A stretch of 64,000 nt of DNA from contig NZ_PSSX01000002.1 of NCBI RefSeq assembly GCF_002933275.1, forward strand, positions 62,001 through 126,000, written 5' to 3'. Below, piece after piece: positions 8,817 through 18,128 of this stretch. Source of the stretch: Marinobacter maroccanus. Its GTDB lineage: Bacteria > Pseudomonadota > Gammaproteobacteria > Pseudomonadales > Oleiphilaceae. A model generated the notes under the pieces. It was given only the letters and a program-made list of their open reading frames with translations, searched no databases and was not told the origin of the DNA. A program made the translations under genes and the position numbers. Positions within the stretch are counted from its first letter, which is position 1. Each line of letters opens with the position of its first letter.

Positions 8817-10017
8817 CACTCTCCGCGACCAACTCAGCGGTAATCGCCGAGAGCGTCCAGCCAAGATGCCCGTGGCCGGTGTTGTAGAACACCGTTGGAA
8901 GGCGCCCTGGCCCAACCCTTGGCATCATGTTCGGAAGCATCGGGCGTAATCCCGCCCAGGGAACCACCTTGCGTGTACAGACTCCGGGGAAGCACTGCTC
9001 AACCCAACGGGTCAGCGGGCGAATCCGGTCATCCTTGATATCGCGGTTGTAACCGCTGAACTCCGCGGTACCGGCAACCCGGAAACGGCCATCGCCCAGG
9101 CGACTGGTGACGATCTTGGTGGCATCGTCCAGCAGGCTGACCGTCGGCGCGGCTTTTTGCGAGGCCTCGTCGTCCAGCTCCACGGTAATGGAGTAGCCCT
9201 TTACCGGATAGATATTCACCCGGTCACCCAGCTTTTTCGCAAGCCCGCGACTGCCGACACCGGCACAGATCACGACACCATCGAAGGTGTCCCGGGATTG
9301 CTCTGTGCCATCGTGAGCAGTAACCCAGGCATTACGCTCGTCGGCGCTCAGCTCTGTAACGGTATGGCCATAGCAGGTTTTAACGCCAAGGCGCTGGATG
9401 GCATCGGCCAGGCCATTGGTGAACTTGTGAATGTCACCCGTGGAGTCACTCTCGGTGAAAAACCCGCCGTAATAGGTGCCAGCAAGCGTCGGCTCGATGG
9501 CCTTCATCTCCTCCGGCGTCACCGAACGGCGCTCCAGGCCGCCAGCAGACAACAAACGGGACACTTTAGCCGCGTGGTCAAACCCGGCCTTGTCGCGATA
9601 GATGTGCAGAATGCCCTGCTTCTTGAGATCGAAATCAATGCCCTCTTCCTGCGCCCAGGCAAACAGGTGATCACGGGCAGCAATGGCCAGGCGAGCGGTT
9701 TCCGTGGTGTTTTTCTCGTACTGGGGAATAGCAGCGATGAACTCGGCGAACCAGCTCAGCTTGTGCCAGGAAGGCTTGGGATTAACCAGCAGGGGGGCAT
9801 CCCGGCGGGACATCCATTTGATGCCCTTCATAACGGTTTGCCAGTTGTTCCAGACTTCGGCGTTCGAGGCCGAGAGCTGGCCACCGTTGGCGAAGGAGGT
9901 TTCCATCGCCGCATAGCGGTGTTTCTCGTAAACCGTAACATCAAGCCCGCGCTTGGCAAGGGTATAGGCAGTAGTAATACCGGTGATACCACCGCCAATG
10001 ACTGCGATTCGCTTCAT
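8797..10017 (-). CDS. DadA-like D-amino-acid/glycine FAD dehydrogenase
   Basis: A 406-residue DAO-family flavoenzyme. The N-terminus MKRIAVIGGGITGITTAYTL is the FAD Rossmann motif, and the C-terminal NTGHGHLGWTLS segment is typical of DadA. DadA enzymes oxidise D-amino acids to keto acids at the inner membrane. The gene lies directly behind a tandem glycine riboswitch, which points to glycine, or an amino acid metabolically tied to it, as the inducing signal. It may therefore act as a glycine or sarcosine dehydrogenase rather than on D-alanine. The start ATG follows GGAG (CGGAGATTGGAATG). Confidence 0.87.
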   Translation of the reverse strand: MKRIAVIGGGITGITTAYTLAKRGLDVTVYEKHRYAAMETSFANGGQLSASNAEVWNNWQTVMKGIKWMSRRDAPLLVNPKPSWHKLSWFAEFIAAIPQYEKNTTETARLAIAARDHLFAWAQEEGIDFDLKKQGILHIYRDKAGFDHAAKVSRLLSAGGLERRSVTPEEMKAIEPTLAGTYYGGFFTESDSTGDIHKFTNGLADAIQRLGVKTCYGHTVTELSADERNAWVTAHDGTEQSRDTFDGVVICAGVGSRGLAKKLGDRVNIYPVKGYSITVELDDEASQKAAPTVSLLDDATKIVTSRLGDGRFRVAGTAEFSGYNRDIKDDRIRPLTRWVEQCFPGVCTRKVVPWAGLRPMLPNMMPRVGPGRLPTVFYNTGHGHLGWTLSAITAELVAESVTGDSR

Positions 10018-10074
10018 TCCAATCTCCGTGAGCGCCCAGGGTTTCCTCTCTGCTCGAAATGGCAGAAAGCACCC

Positions 10075-10266
10075 CTTCCGTCACGGGACCTGAGAGATTC
10101 ACGGGCCGTTTCAGCGAAACGGGCCGCTTGCTCCTTCGGTGTGCCGACTGACGCGATTGTCGACAGCTCTTCGGAAAGTATTCATGTCAGCGGTCCTTTT
10201 GCCTGAGAGTTTCCGGGGCAGTTGCTCCTTCGGCGCTGATCGCAAGGGATTCAGTCTCTCCCGCAG
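10075..10266 (-). promoter_or_regulatory. Tandem glycine riboswitch
   Basis: On the minus strand two consecutive glycine aptamers can be read. Aptamer 1 (about 10264 down to 10187) runs from GCGGGAGAGAC through CCGAAGGAGCAA to TCTCAGGCAAAAGGACC. Aptamer 2 (about 10182 down to 10078) has the same CCGAAGGAGCAA core and ends in TCTCAGGTCCCG. Both conserved cores and the short linker match the known cooperative tandem architecture. The 57 bp before the DadA-like start hold a stem (CTTTCTGC with GCAGAGAG) but no T-run, so control at translation is more likely than termination. Confidence 0.92.
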
Positions 10267-10543
10267 ACATGTCTGATTGGTAATAAAACCCAACCCACGG
10301 GCGTAAACATAGCAAATAACCAGAGGGCATGGAACTGCTACGTCTGTCCTGGAAATGTGACAAAAAATTGATCAATGTCAGACAATGCAGCACGGGGAAT
10401 ATATTACTCTTGAATATACACAGAACCAGATCGTCTGAGATAGGCGTAGCGACATGGCCGCTCCACCGGTTGTTATCCGACGATTGCATTCTGTCCGGAT
10501 TTTCCCGTTGCGGTGTCTGGCGCATTCTTTCAGGAGTCTGGTT

Positions 10544-12664
10544 ATGTCTCGCAGAAAACAACTCAAGTACCTTGTAACTCCAACATTAATCGCATCACTG
10601 GCAGTTGTCAGCGGGTGCGATCTGAATGGCTCAAGCTCAAGTTCAAGCACAAGCCCCGGTACAACGCCCTCAACAGAGCAACCTGAAATATCAGAAAAGG
10701 TACTCGACAGTGCCGCCTCTTTCCTGGGAGCGGCGACTGGCAAAGAGGTACCCTTAACGATCGATTCCGTCGTATTTGTGAACTCCGCACTGGGGCTCAA
10801 CGACGTTCCTACAGATCCCAAAAACCTGTACGGCGATCTCTGGATGGTGGTACGTGACGAGTACGGTGTTCCGGTACTGGACGGCAACGGCTGTATCCAG
10901 CCGCTTGCATCGGAAACCATAACCTGGCCGGATGGCACTGAACACGAAACCGTACCGATGGTCGTCGAAGAGTTCGATGATTCCGAGCTGGACTTTGCCT
11001 GTACGGTGGTAGAAGGCTATGAGGCTTATACCATAGAGCTGGAAATCGGGCGCCTGAACATGATCAGGACCGTTACCCAGAATCCAACCGTATTTGCCCG
11101 GGCACTGGCCGAGGCGATCGACAACATCAACGCCTCAACCGCGATCAAAACCGACCCCGCCGGGAGACTGGTAATGGTCACGGAAGTTGATGGCGAACTG
11201 GTTGAGAAGACCATAGACTCACCACGGGAAAACCTTGCGCTCTACCATGCACTCCTCAAGGAAGGACGCATCGCGGGTTATGGTCCGGAGAGCCGCGAGG
11301 GCGGCCAGGTGGTTCCGGCTGAATGGAAGGAAATCCGCGATGACCTGGAGCTGGGCGAACTTTCCTATCTGCGCGACGGGACGCCTGGCCGTACCGGAGG
11401 TGTGAGCCTGCATGAAGGATACGCAGATCTTTCGAACATGACCCATAACCGGATGACCGATTACGTCACCCAGTTTGTTTCCTATATCCAGTACATCGAT
11501 TCAGGCTCAAGCTGCCTGTACGAAGATCAGGTTGCCAATGCCTGGAGCCGTATTTTCAACATGGAAGACTACTACGGCGAAAACATTGCCGCGTTCACGA
11601 CGCATGCCGACGATGCCAGACGGACCATCGTCTTTACCCATGATGTCATCCAGGACATGCCTGAAACCCCGCTGGAAACCCTACCACCCAACAGCTTTGA
11701 TCTGATGCATGCTGCCGCGGCATTCCTTGGCGGTGCCTCCAACAAGAGCGTGCCACTGACCATTGATGGGCTGGTCTTCCTGAACACAGTGCTTGGGCTG
11801 AACGAAGGCGTTGAATTCACCTATAAAGGCGAGGTGTTCGGCGATCTCTGGCAACTGGAACGGGATGTCAACGGCGTCCCCGTACTCGATGAAAACGGTT
11901 GCCCGCAGCCGATCTCGGTGAACGGCGGCTTTGTTCCCATGGAGCTGGACGAAACCGGTGAATGCATCATAGTGGCCGGCTTCGAGGATGATGTCATTGA
12001 GCTGGAACTGGGGCGCCTGAACGTGGCACGGGTTGCCCTCAGCAATCCCCGCGTACTGGATAGAACCCTGAACGACGTGATGAACTCCATCAATGCCTCC
12101 GTTGGCCTCAAGCTGGACCTGTCTGGTCGGCTAGCCTATGGCGTCGACGACGGCACCGGTAATCTCAGTCACTATCAGACCGTCGACTCGCCTCTGGCCG
12201 GCCTGGCTCTGTACTGGGCGCTGATGCGCTGGGGCAAGCTGGAAGGCACTATCGAAGTCATGGACGAAGGCAGCTGGGTTACCAAACAAATCGCCATTGA
12301 GTTGCCGGATCAGGTACTGGCCGATGAAGGCCTGCTGTTTCTCAAGCAAGGCACCGCAGCATGCCAGGGAAATGCCGCAGAGTGCGGAGCCAAGCGTCTG
12401 GCTGGCAACGGCTACGTTGACTACAGCAACTTCAATCATTCAACCGAATCGATCTACTCGGGAGTCAACGTAAGTTACGTGGAACGCCAGCCTGACAACC
12501 TCAGCTGCGCCTACACAGACAAAACAGACGACCTCTGGATCCGGGTGCTTGGCAGTGATGGCTACACCGGCAGCAATATCGAGGCTTTCGTCAAACAGGC
12601 GGAAGATACTCGCAGCGTGATTCAGTTTATCCATACGGTTATCCAGGATCCCGTGGCGACCTGA
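10544..12664 (+). CDS. Internally duplicated lipoprotein of unknown function
   Basis: I place the start at the ATG at 10544, after CAGGAG, giving 706 residues with a clear lipoprotein signal (AVVSGC, lipid-modified Cys25, Asp at +2) and then a Ser-rich linker. The rest is two tandem copies of the same domain. Copy 1 (about 50-380) and copy 2 (about 385-706) share SFLGAATGKEVPLTIDSVVF / AFLGGASNKSVPLTIDGLVF, GRLNMIR / GRLNVAR, INAS, TIDSP / TVDSP and HDVIQD / HTVIQD. Each copy also has a cysteine pair. I do not recognise the family. It stands alone with a terminator behind it. Asp at +2 suggests retention at the inner membrane, by the Escherichia coli rule. Confidence 0.8.
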   Translation: MSRRKQLKYLVTPTLIASLAVVSGCDLNGSSSSSSTSPGTTPSTEQPEISEKVLDSAASFLGAATGKEVPLTIDSVVFVNSALGLNDVPTDPKNLYGDLWMVVRDEYGVPVLDGNGCIQPLASETITWPDGTEHETVPMVVEEFDDSELDFACTVVEGYEAYTIELEIGRLNMIRTVTQNPTVFARALAEAIDNINASTAIKTDPAGRLVMVTEVDGELVEKTIDSPRENLALYHALLKEGRIAGYGPESREGGQVVPAEWKEIRDDLELGELSYLRDGTPGRTGGVSLHEGYADLSNMTHNRMTDYVTQFVSYIQYIDSGSSCLYEDQVANAWSRIFNMEDYYGENIAAFTTHADDARRTIVFTHDVIQDMPETPLETLPPNSFDLMHAAAAFLGGASNKSVPLTIDGLVFLNTVLGLNEGVEFTYKGEVFGDLWQLERDVNGVPVLDENGCPQPISVNGGFVPMELDETGECIIVAGFEDDVIELELGRLNVARVALSNPRVLDRTLNDVMNSINASVGLKLDLSGRLAYGVDDGTGNLSHYQTVDSPLAGLALYWALMRWGKLEGTIEVMDEGSWVTKQIAIELPDQVLADEGLLFLKQGTAACQGNAAECGAKRLAGNGYVDYSNFNHSTESIYSGVNVSYVERQPDNLSCAYTDKTDDLWIRVLGSDGYTGSNIEAFVKQAEDTRSVIQFIHTVIQDPVAT

Positions 12665-12695
12665 CAACCAACTGGCTGAGGCCTCGTTCAGAAAG

Positions 12696-12726
12696 CGACC
12701 CCTGCTCCGGCGGGGGTTTCTTTTTG
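12696..12726 (+). terminator. Rho-independent terminator after the duplicated lipoprotein gene
   Basis: The sequence CCCCTGCTCCGGCGGGGG forms a GC-rich hairpin and is followed by TTTCTTTTT. It lies about 35 bp after the stop codon at 12664 and before the patatin gene, so it separates the two units. Confidence 0.75.
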
Positions 12727-12754
12727 CCCGTCAGGATGAGTTAAGCTAAAAGGC

Positions 12755-14212
12755 ATGAAGCACGCCTCGAAGACCCGCAAACAGCTCCAGCAGCAACTGG
12801 AACAGGCCCAAGACTACGAGCAATGGTGTGAGGCTGCCACCGCGCTCGACGACCTGGACGGACTGCTGGCCTGGCGCGAGCAGGAAGAAACCGGGATGCT
12901 GCATGAAAGCCTGATGCGCAAGCACATGGGCCTCATGGCCCATTGCCGTCAGAATGGTGACACACGGCGACTGATCCGGATTCTTCAGGAGAGCCTGTAC
13001 CGTCATCTCGGTGAGTTATCCAACCCCGATCTGTACACGGTGGCCCGTAGCGGCACCAACCGGTTGGTGGGTGAATTCCTGGATGCCGTCGAAACGTCCA
13101 TGGAATTCATTTGCGACCACCCTATTCCGGAAGTCTCAACTGCCCGAAAACTGAAAATGTTTCGGGACGCCGAAAGAGTGTATGGCCGGCCAGCCCTTAT
13201 GCTCAGCGGTGGCGCGGCCTTCGGCATTTACCACATCGGTGTTACCCGGGCGCTCTGGCGCCAGGATCTGCTGCCGGATGTAATGGCCGGCTCCAGCATG
13301 GGCGCGATCGTGGCTGGCGCTATCTGCACCCGTAACAAGCAGGAACTGGCGGACTTTTTCAACCATCCCGAGCGCATCCACCTCAATGCCTTCCGCTGGC
13401 TTGGCGTCGCGGAAGGCCTGAGGGCCGGCCATGCAATGGATCCGCGTCAACTGCAGGAGCATGTTCAGCACAATCTGGGCAGCGTCAGTTTCAAAGAGGC
13501 GTACGAACACAGTGGCCGTAACCTGAACATCTCCGTCTCCCCTACCCGCACCCAGCAAAAACCGAGGCTGCTGAACTGGCTGTCCTCACCGGCCGTATTG
13601 GTGGACTCAGCGGTGATGGCATCCTGCGCGGTTCCGGGCATATTCCCGCCGGTGACACTTCGGGCCCGTGATTCAGACGGCGGCATAGACAGTAGCGTGC
13701 CCTACATGCCCACCGAGAGCTGGATTGATGGCAGCGTGCATGGCGACCTGCCACTGATGAGAATGGCCCGACTGCACAACGTGAACAAAACCATTGTCAG
13801 CCAGGCCAACCCCCATGTGGTGCCGTTCATCAGCCATCACGACCAGAGCGGCCTATCCGCCTGGGCCAAACGGGCGGCAGTGTCCCTGGCCCACGGCCAG
13901 ATCGCCACAGCGCTTAAACTGACCAAACAGAGCCCCCACCCCGGCATCATCCGGCCGCTCATCGAACAGGCCCACGCCATGACCAGCCAGCAGTACCTGG
14001 GGGACATCAATATCCACTTTTCCCCCAGGGCGTCCCTTTATCGAAAAGTCCTCTCCAACCCGAGCCCTGAAGATCTCGAGATGTTTATCAATCTCGGGGA
14101 ACAGGCCACCTGGCCTCGGCTGGCCATGATCAAGAATCAGACCAGGATCAGCCGGGCTTTTGACCGGTGTATTGCGACACTGGAAGAAGAGGCTGTGCAG
14201 CACAAATCCTGA
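12755..14212 (+). CDS. Patatin-like phospholipase with DUF3336 N-terminal domain
   Basis: A 485-residue protein. The first ~140 residues form an alpha-helical DUF3336-type region; the patatin domain follows. It has the oxyanion loop (LMLSGGAAFGIYHIGV, about 149-163), the nucleophile elbow GSSMG with Ser181, and the DGSVHGDLP aspartate of the Ser-Asp dyad. Members hydrolyse acyl chains from glycerolipids and occur in bacteria and in yeast/plant triacylglycerol lipases. It stands alone between a terminator and a c-di-GMP gene. No signal peptide is visible, so it probably acts at the cytoplasmic membrane or on storage lipid. Confidence 0.9.
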   Translation: MKHASKTRKQLQQQLEQAQDYEQWCEAATALDDLDGLLAWREQEETGMLHESLMRKHMGLMAHCRQNGDTRRLIRILQESLYRHLGELSNPDLYTVARSGTNRLVGEFLDAVETSMEFICDHPIPEVSTARKLKMFRDAERVYGRPALMLSGGAAFGIYHIGVTRALWRQDLLPDVMAGSSMGAIVAGAICTRNKQELADFFNHPERIHLNAFRWLGVAEGLRAGHAMDPRQLQEHVQHNLGSVSFKEAYEHSGRNLNISVSPTRTQQKPRLLNWLSSPAVLVDSAVMASCAVPGIFPPVTLRARDSDGGIDSSVPYMPTESWIDGSVHGDLPLMRMARLHNVNKTIVSQANPHVVPFISHHDQSGLSAWAKRAAVSLAHGQIATALKLTKQSPHPGIIRPLIEQAHAMTSQQYLGDINIHFSPRASLYRKVLSNPSPEDLEMFINLGEQATWPRLAMIKNQTRISRAFDRCIATLEEEAVQHKS

Positions 14213-14345
14213 CCAGGGGGTAGAGACATCGAAAGGCCGGCCCGCACATCAACTAGATAACCCGGTACTCCCGAACTATGCTCAGTGCTATTGCATCATC
14301 GCTTTGCGGTGCGTTAATCGCTAACCAAAAGGATGCTGACTCGCA

Positions 14346-16052
14346 ATGGAAAATAGACAAGGAATTCAATCAGCTACAGAAGAAAGTGAAAACAGGTTTT
14401 ACGAGCTGATAGAAAGTCTGCCAATGGTGGCTGTCCAGGGTTACGACAGACACCGCCGGGTAATTTATTGGAACGAAGCAAGCGCGCGCATTTATGGCTA
14501 TTCCCGCGAAGAAGCGCTCGGGCAGTTATTGGAAGACCTGATCATTCCGGATCACATGCGCACCGGTGTGATCGAAGCGCATCGCAATTGGCTTGAGAAC
14601 AACATCAGCATTCCCTCAGATGAACTTGAACTGCAACACAAAGACGGACACCTGGTTCCCGTTTACTCAAGCCACGTGATGATCAAGCAGGACAGCGGTG
14701 CCTGTGAGATGTTCTGCATCGACATCAGTCTGGAGGAGCAAAAACAAGCCAGGAATGAGCTTTATCGGAGAGCGAGTTTTGACGACCTCACTGGATTACC
14801 CAACCGGCATTTCATGGAAGTCGAGTTGTCGAGTCGGCTGGATGAGGCTGATCGCCTGCAACAGGAAGTGGCGGTCGTATTTATCGATCTGGACAATTTC
14901 AAAATCATCAACGATACGCGTGGCCACCATCATGGTGACAATCTCCTGAAAGCTGTGGCCGAAACCTTGAGGGCCGAACTCCGAGGCGGCGACCTGCTGA
15001 GTCGTTTTGGCGGAGACGAGTTTGTCTTGCTGATCTTCGATTTCGATGGCCCCGAAGGGATACATGAACTTGTTTGTCGGTTGATACACTCACTGGAACA
15101 CAGAGTTCATCTGGAAGGCGATTGTTACCAGGTTACCGCCAGCTTCGGTGTAAGCCTTTTTCCGCACAACGGCACCACCGTGGCTGAGCTTATGGGCAAT
15201 GCAGATGCGGCCATGTATCAGGCCAAAGAAACCGGCAAGAACGGTCTCTGTTTCTATACCCCTGACATAAATGATCGACTGGTTCACTATCAGGAAATCA
15301 CCAACCTGCTGAGAGAGGCCCTGACTAACGATGGCCTGGAACTGGCTTTTCAACCCCAGATCAGCCTGACTGAACGAAAAAGCGATTCCTGCGAGGCACT
15401 TCTTAGGTGTTTTAACGGTCAATCACGAGCCGTTTCGCCGGCCGTTTTTATTCCGGTGGCTGAAAAGTCTGGCCTCATTAACCGGATTGGCGAATGGGTA
15501 ATCGAAGCAGCCTGCAAACAGCTCAGCGCATGGAAGAAAACGCCTCTGAGTAATCTGCGTGTTGATATCAACCTTTCGGGACGACAGCTCACCAATCCAC
15601 ACCTTGCGAGCCATATTCTCGAAACAGTGAGTCGTTACAATCTTGAACCTCACCAGCTTGGCGTGGAGTTGACTGAGAACGAGGTTTTCGGCAGCGATGA
15701 AAGCCAGACAAAACAATTGGAGAAACTGAAACAGGCAGGCGTGCACATTTCGATTGATGACTTCGGTACCGGACACTCCTCTCTTGTCTATCTCAGAAAA
15801 CTCCCGGTTTGTGGAATAAAAATCGACAGGAGCTTTCTGAAACATGCGATGCAGAATAGCGCCGATATGGCCATCATGAAGGCAATGGTTACCGTTGGCC
15901 ACAGCCTGGGCCTAAGCGTGCTGGTCGAAGGTGTTGAAACGGACGAACAGGCCCAACTGGTAACGGACCTTGGGTGTGACTTCGCTCAGGGTTTCCTCTA
16001 TGCCAAGCCCATGCCGGCAAATAAGGTTGCAGAATTCCTGGCCAGCTTCTGA
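14346..16052 (+). CDS. PAS-GGDEF-EAL c-di-GMP turnover protein
   Basis: A 568-residue soluble protein: PAS sensor (about 15-125), GGDEF domain (about 140-300) and EAL domain (about 320-565). The cyclase active site is an intact GGDEF (222-226) with an I-site RGGD (213-216). The phosphodiesterase part keeps CEALLR, DINLSGRQL, VELTEN, IDDFGTGHSS, KIDRSF and EGVETDEQ, so both activities are possible. It makes or breaks c-di-GMP according to an unknown PAS ligand. It ends 11 bp before the convergent Wadjet operon. No partner gene is attached. Confidence 0.93.
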   Translation: MENRQGIQSATEESENRFYELIESLPMVAVQGYDRHRRVIYWNEASARIYGYSREEALGQLLEDLIIPDHMRTGVIEAHRNWLENNISIPSDELELQHKDGHLVPVYSSHVMIKQDSGACEMFCIDISLEEQKQARNELYRRASFDDLTGLPNRHFMEVELSSRLDEADRLQQEVAVVFIDLDNFKIINDTRGHHHGDNLLKAVAETLRAELRGGDLLSRFGGDEFVLLIFDFDGPEGIHELVCRLIHSLEHRVHLEGDCYQVTASFGVSLFPHNGTTVAELMGNADAAMYQAKETGKNGLCFYTPDINDRLVHYQEITNLLREALTNDGLELAFQPQISLTERKSDSCEALLRCFNGQSRAVSPAVFIPVAEKSGLINRIGEWVIEAACKQLSAWKKTPLSNLRVDINLSGRQLTNPHLASHILETVSRYNLEPHQLGVELTENEVFGSDESQTKQLEKLKQAGVHISIDDFGTGHSSLVYLRKLPVCGIKIDRSFLKHAMQNSADMAIMKAMVTVGHSLGLSVLVEGVETDEQAQLVTDLGCDFAQGFLYAKPMPANKVAEFLASF

Positions 16053-16063
16053 CCAGGAAACCA

Positions 16064-16690
16064 CTATCCCTGCTCATACTCCCGAACCAACTCCTGCAGG
16101 AAATAGAGACCGGCGGAACTCAGAAAACAGCGACCGGCACCCGCGCGGAACAGCAGATGGCGTTTATCCAGGTAGTCCAGGGCTTCCGGGACGCCTTTTT
16201 CGAAGCGGGCCGCTCTGAGAATCTCCTGGTATTCCTCATCGCTCTCCAATGCCGACAGGTCTTGCTCGTTCAGCCCGGCATCCGCACGGCCAAGGTATTC
16301 CAGGTCTCGCCCGCTGCGTGCGAAATAACGTCCGATCAACAGAAGAATTACCTGCACCCGGAAGGCGTTTTCGTCGTGTTCCTCGTTTTCGTCGTCGCTG
16401 CTTTCCTTGAGAAAGAAAAACGCGCCGGTTTCGTTAAAGACCAACTCGCTGCCCAGATGCTCGTAGAAGGTCCGGAAATGGGACAGATGGTTGTATAGCA
16501 GGTTGTAGAGCGGGTTGGCGCGCAGCTCGGAGCGGTTGCTGTCCCAGATATCACGCACAATCACCCGGCCGGCCTGGAATTCCCGGTAGATCGCGGCGCT
16601 GTGGGCCGGCAGGATCTGCTCGAAGCTGCTCGAAGTTTGTGAATGATCGGCGGATTCGGTGGAATCCATCGCGTCAGAGAATTCAGGCAT
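16064..16690 (-). CDS. jetB: Wadjet JetB / MksE-like condensin subunit
   Basis: A 208-residue acidic protein and the last gene of the four-gene operon. Its winged-helix composition and position match MksE/JetB, the KITE-type subunit that binds the kleisin. Visible features are an N-terminal disordered Ser-rich tail, LYNLLYNHLSHFRTFYEHLG, and an acidic insert (DDENEEHDEN) around residue 100. It overlaps the preceding gene by 8 bp. In Wadjet, JetA, JetB and JetC form an SMC-like loop-extruding complex that delivers plasmid DNA to the JetD nuclease. Sequence similarity is modest by eye; context makes the call. Confidence 0.85.
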   Translation of the reverse strand: MPEFSDAMDSTESADHSQTSSSFEQILPAHSAAIYREFQAGRVIVRDIWDSNRSELRANPLYNLLYNHLSHFRTFYEHLGSELVFNETGAFFFLKESSDDENEEHDENAFRVQVILLLIGRYFARSGRDLEYLGRADAGLNEQDLSALESDEEYQEILRAARFEKGVPEALDYLDKRHLLFRAGAGRCFLSSAGLYFLQELVREYEQG

Positions 16691-18128
16691 GCTGTTGCTC
16701 TTCTTGATTGACCGGGTCGTTGCTTTCAGTAGTTTCGAGATTTTCCAGACGGCGCTTGCGGTAGACGAACTGCTCGCTGTCCGATGACTGGTCCAGAATT
16801 CGGAAACGGTTGGTCGTGACTACCTGCAGCCCTTCTGGCGGCGAGTTTACCAGCCGGTTCAACGCCGCCAGCAGGTCCGGGAAGCGATACCCGGGGATAA
16901 AGCCGTCCAGGCGACCGTGCAGCTCCCGCACCAGATCGGAGGTGGGCCGAAGCTCCAGGGTTTCGAGCCATTGATAAAGCTGGTTGATACGCTGGACATC
17001 AATCCGGGTATGGCGACCGCTGCCGTCGACCTGCTGCAGAACCGGCACCTCCGCCTTGCGGCGGCGGTCGTTCAGGCGCAGCTCCAGTTCGCTGAACAGC
17101 AGCTGGTAGTAGCTGGACGATTCACCGAAGGCGTAATGCTTCGGGCGCTGCTGGGCCCGCAAGCCCACCAGGAAGCCAGTGCTGCGGGCAAAGTCGCCGC
17201 CCTCCAGCCATTTTCTCTTGAGGCTTAGGGTCTCGGTTTCGCTCTTGAGTTCCTGCAGCTTGCCGTAAAAGTGCTCCATGGCGTTGTACTGGACCATGCC
17301 CTGCCGGGTCTTGCGCAGGAAGTGCTCCACCTCCTGGGCAACCGCCTGAATGGGTTTGTACAGGGCGTTCAGGCTGATGGAGGAACGGAACAACTGGTCC
17401 GCCAGGTTATGGTCGCCGTGGCTCTCCAACAACCGCACCATCGCTTCCAGGGTTTCGAACAGGTTGCTGCCATCAGGAAGCCGGGTGTCCGGGTTGAGAA
17501 ATACCAGGGTCGGCTTGATGTGGCGTTCGTAGAGGGTAACGATCTGCTCAAACAGGTTCTGGCGGAACTCCAGGAATTTCTCGGGCGCCCGGCTGGCATC
17601 GCCGGACAGGTCCGCGAGCTGGGCACTGATGGTCTGCATGCGCAGGACGTTCTGGCGCAGCAGCCCGATAAGCTGACTGACCCGCTCGTTCAGGTCATCC
17701 CGCAGCTCAGTGTAGTCCGCGTCCGCGTCGCTGAAGCTGCTGGTTTCCAGCCGATTGCGCACGTCCCTCAGGGTCACCAGATGGCCGCGCAGACGGGCAT
17801 CGGTCAGTTCCTGGTACAGCGAGGCGTTACAGGCACGCATCAGGTTGATCAGGGCATCCTGGAACACCAGCCGCCGCTCGCCTTCGGCCTTGATGATGTC
17901 GATCACCAGGCCGCTGCGGAACAGGTTGTCGGTGTTCAAAGCCAGCCGCACCCGGCCCCGGTCGGCATTCCCAAGGGTGCGGGTATAGTCCATCACCTCG
18001 GCCACCAGATCACTTTCGCGAATGTATCGCGCTTCGTTACGGTCCATCCGCTCGATCATCCGGAACAGAATCTTCGGGTGCTCGAACAGCAGCCGGGTGG
18101 TGTCCAGGGTGCTGAAGCGTTTACTCAT
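16683..18128 (-). CDS. jetA: Wadjet JetA / MksF-like kleisin subunit
   Basis: A 481-residue protein beginning MSKRFSTLDTTRLLFEHPKILFRMIERMDRNEARYIRESD, with an N-terminal winged-helix region, a long helical middle and a C-terminal region, as in MksF/JetA kleisins. It overlaps jetC by 8 bp upstream and jetB by 8 bp downstream, so fixed stoichiometry by coupled translation is likely. In the family this subunit bridges the ATPase heads of JetC. The assignment rests on size, order and the unmistakable SMC and TOPRIM neighbours. Confidence 0.87.
   Translation of the reverse strand: MSKRFSTLDTTRLLFEHPKILFRMIERMDRNEARYIRESDLVAEVMDYTRTLGNADRGRVRLALNTDNLFRSGLVIDIIKAEGERRLVFQDALINLMRACNASLYQELTDARLRGHLVTLRDVRNRLETSSFSDADADYTELRDDLNERVSQLIGLLRQNVLRMQTISAQLADLSGDASRAPEKFLEFRQNLFEQIVTLYERHIKPTLVFLNPDTRLPDGSNLFETLEAMVRLLESHGDHNLADQLFRSSISLNALYKPIQAVAQEVEHFLRKTRQGMVQYNAMEHFYGKLQELKSETETLSLKRKWLEGGDFARSTGFLVGLRAQQRPKHYAFGESSSYYQLLFSELELRLNDRRRKAEVPVLQQVDGSGRHTRIDVQRINQLYQWLETLELRPTSDLVRELHGRLDGFIPGYRFPDLLAALNRLVNSPPEGLQVVTTNRFRILDQSSDSEQFVYRKRRLENLETTESNDPVNQEEQQHA

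Noticed and set aside
9157..10206. A 349-codon + strand frame opposite the DadA-like gene and riboswitch
   Set aside because: Antisense shadow; it runs through the glycine riboswitch.
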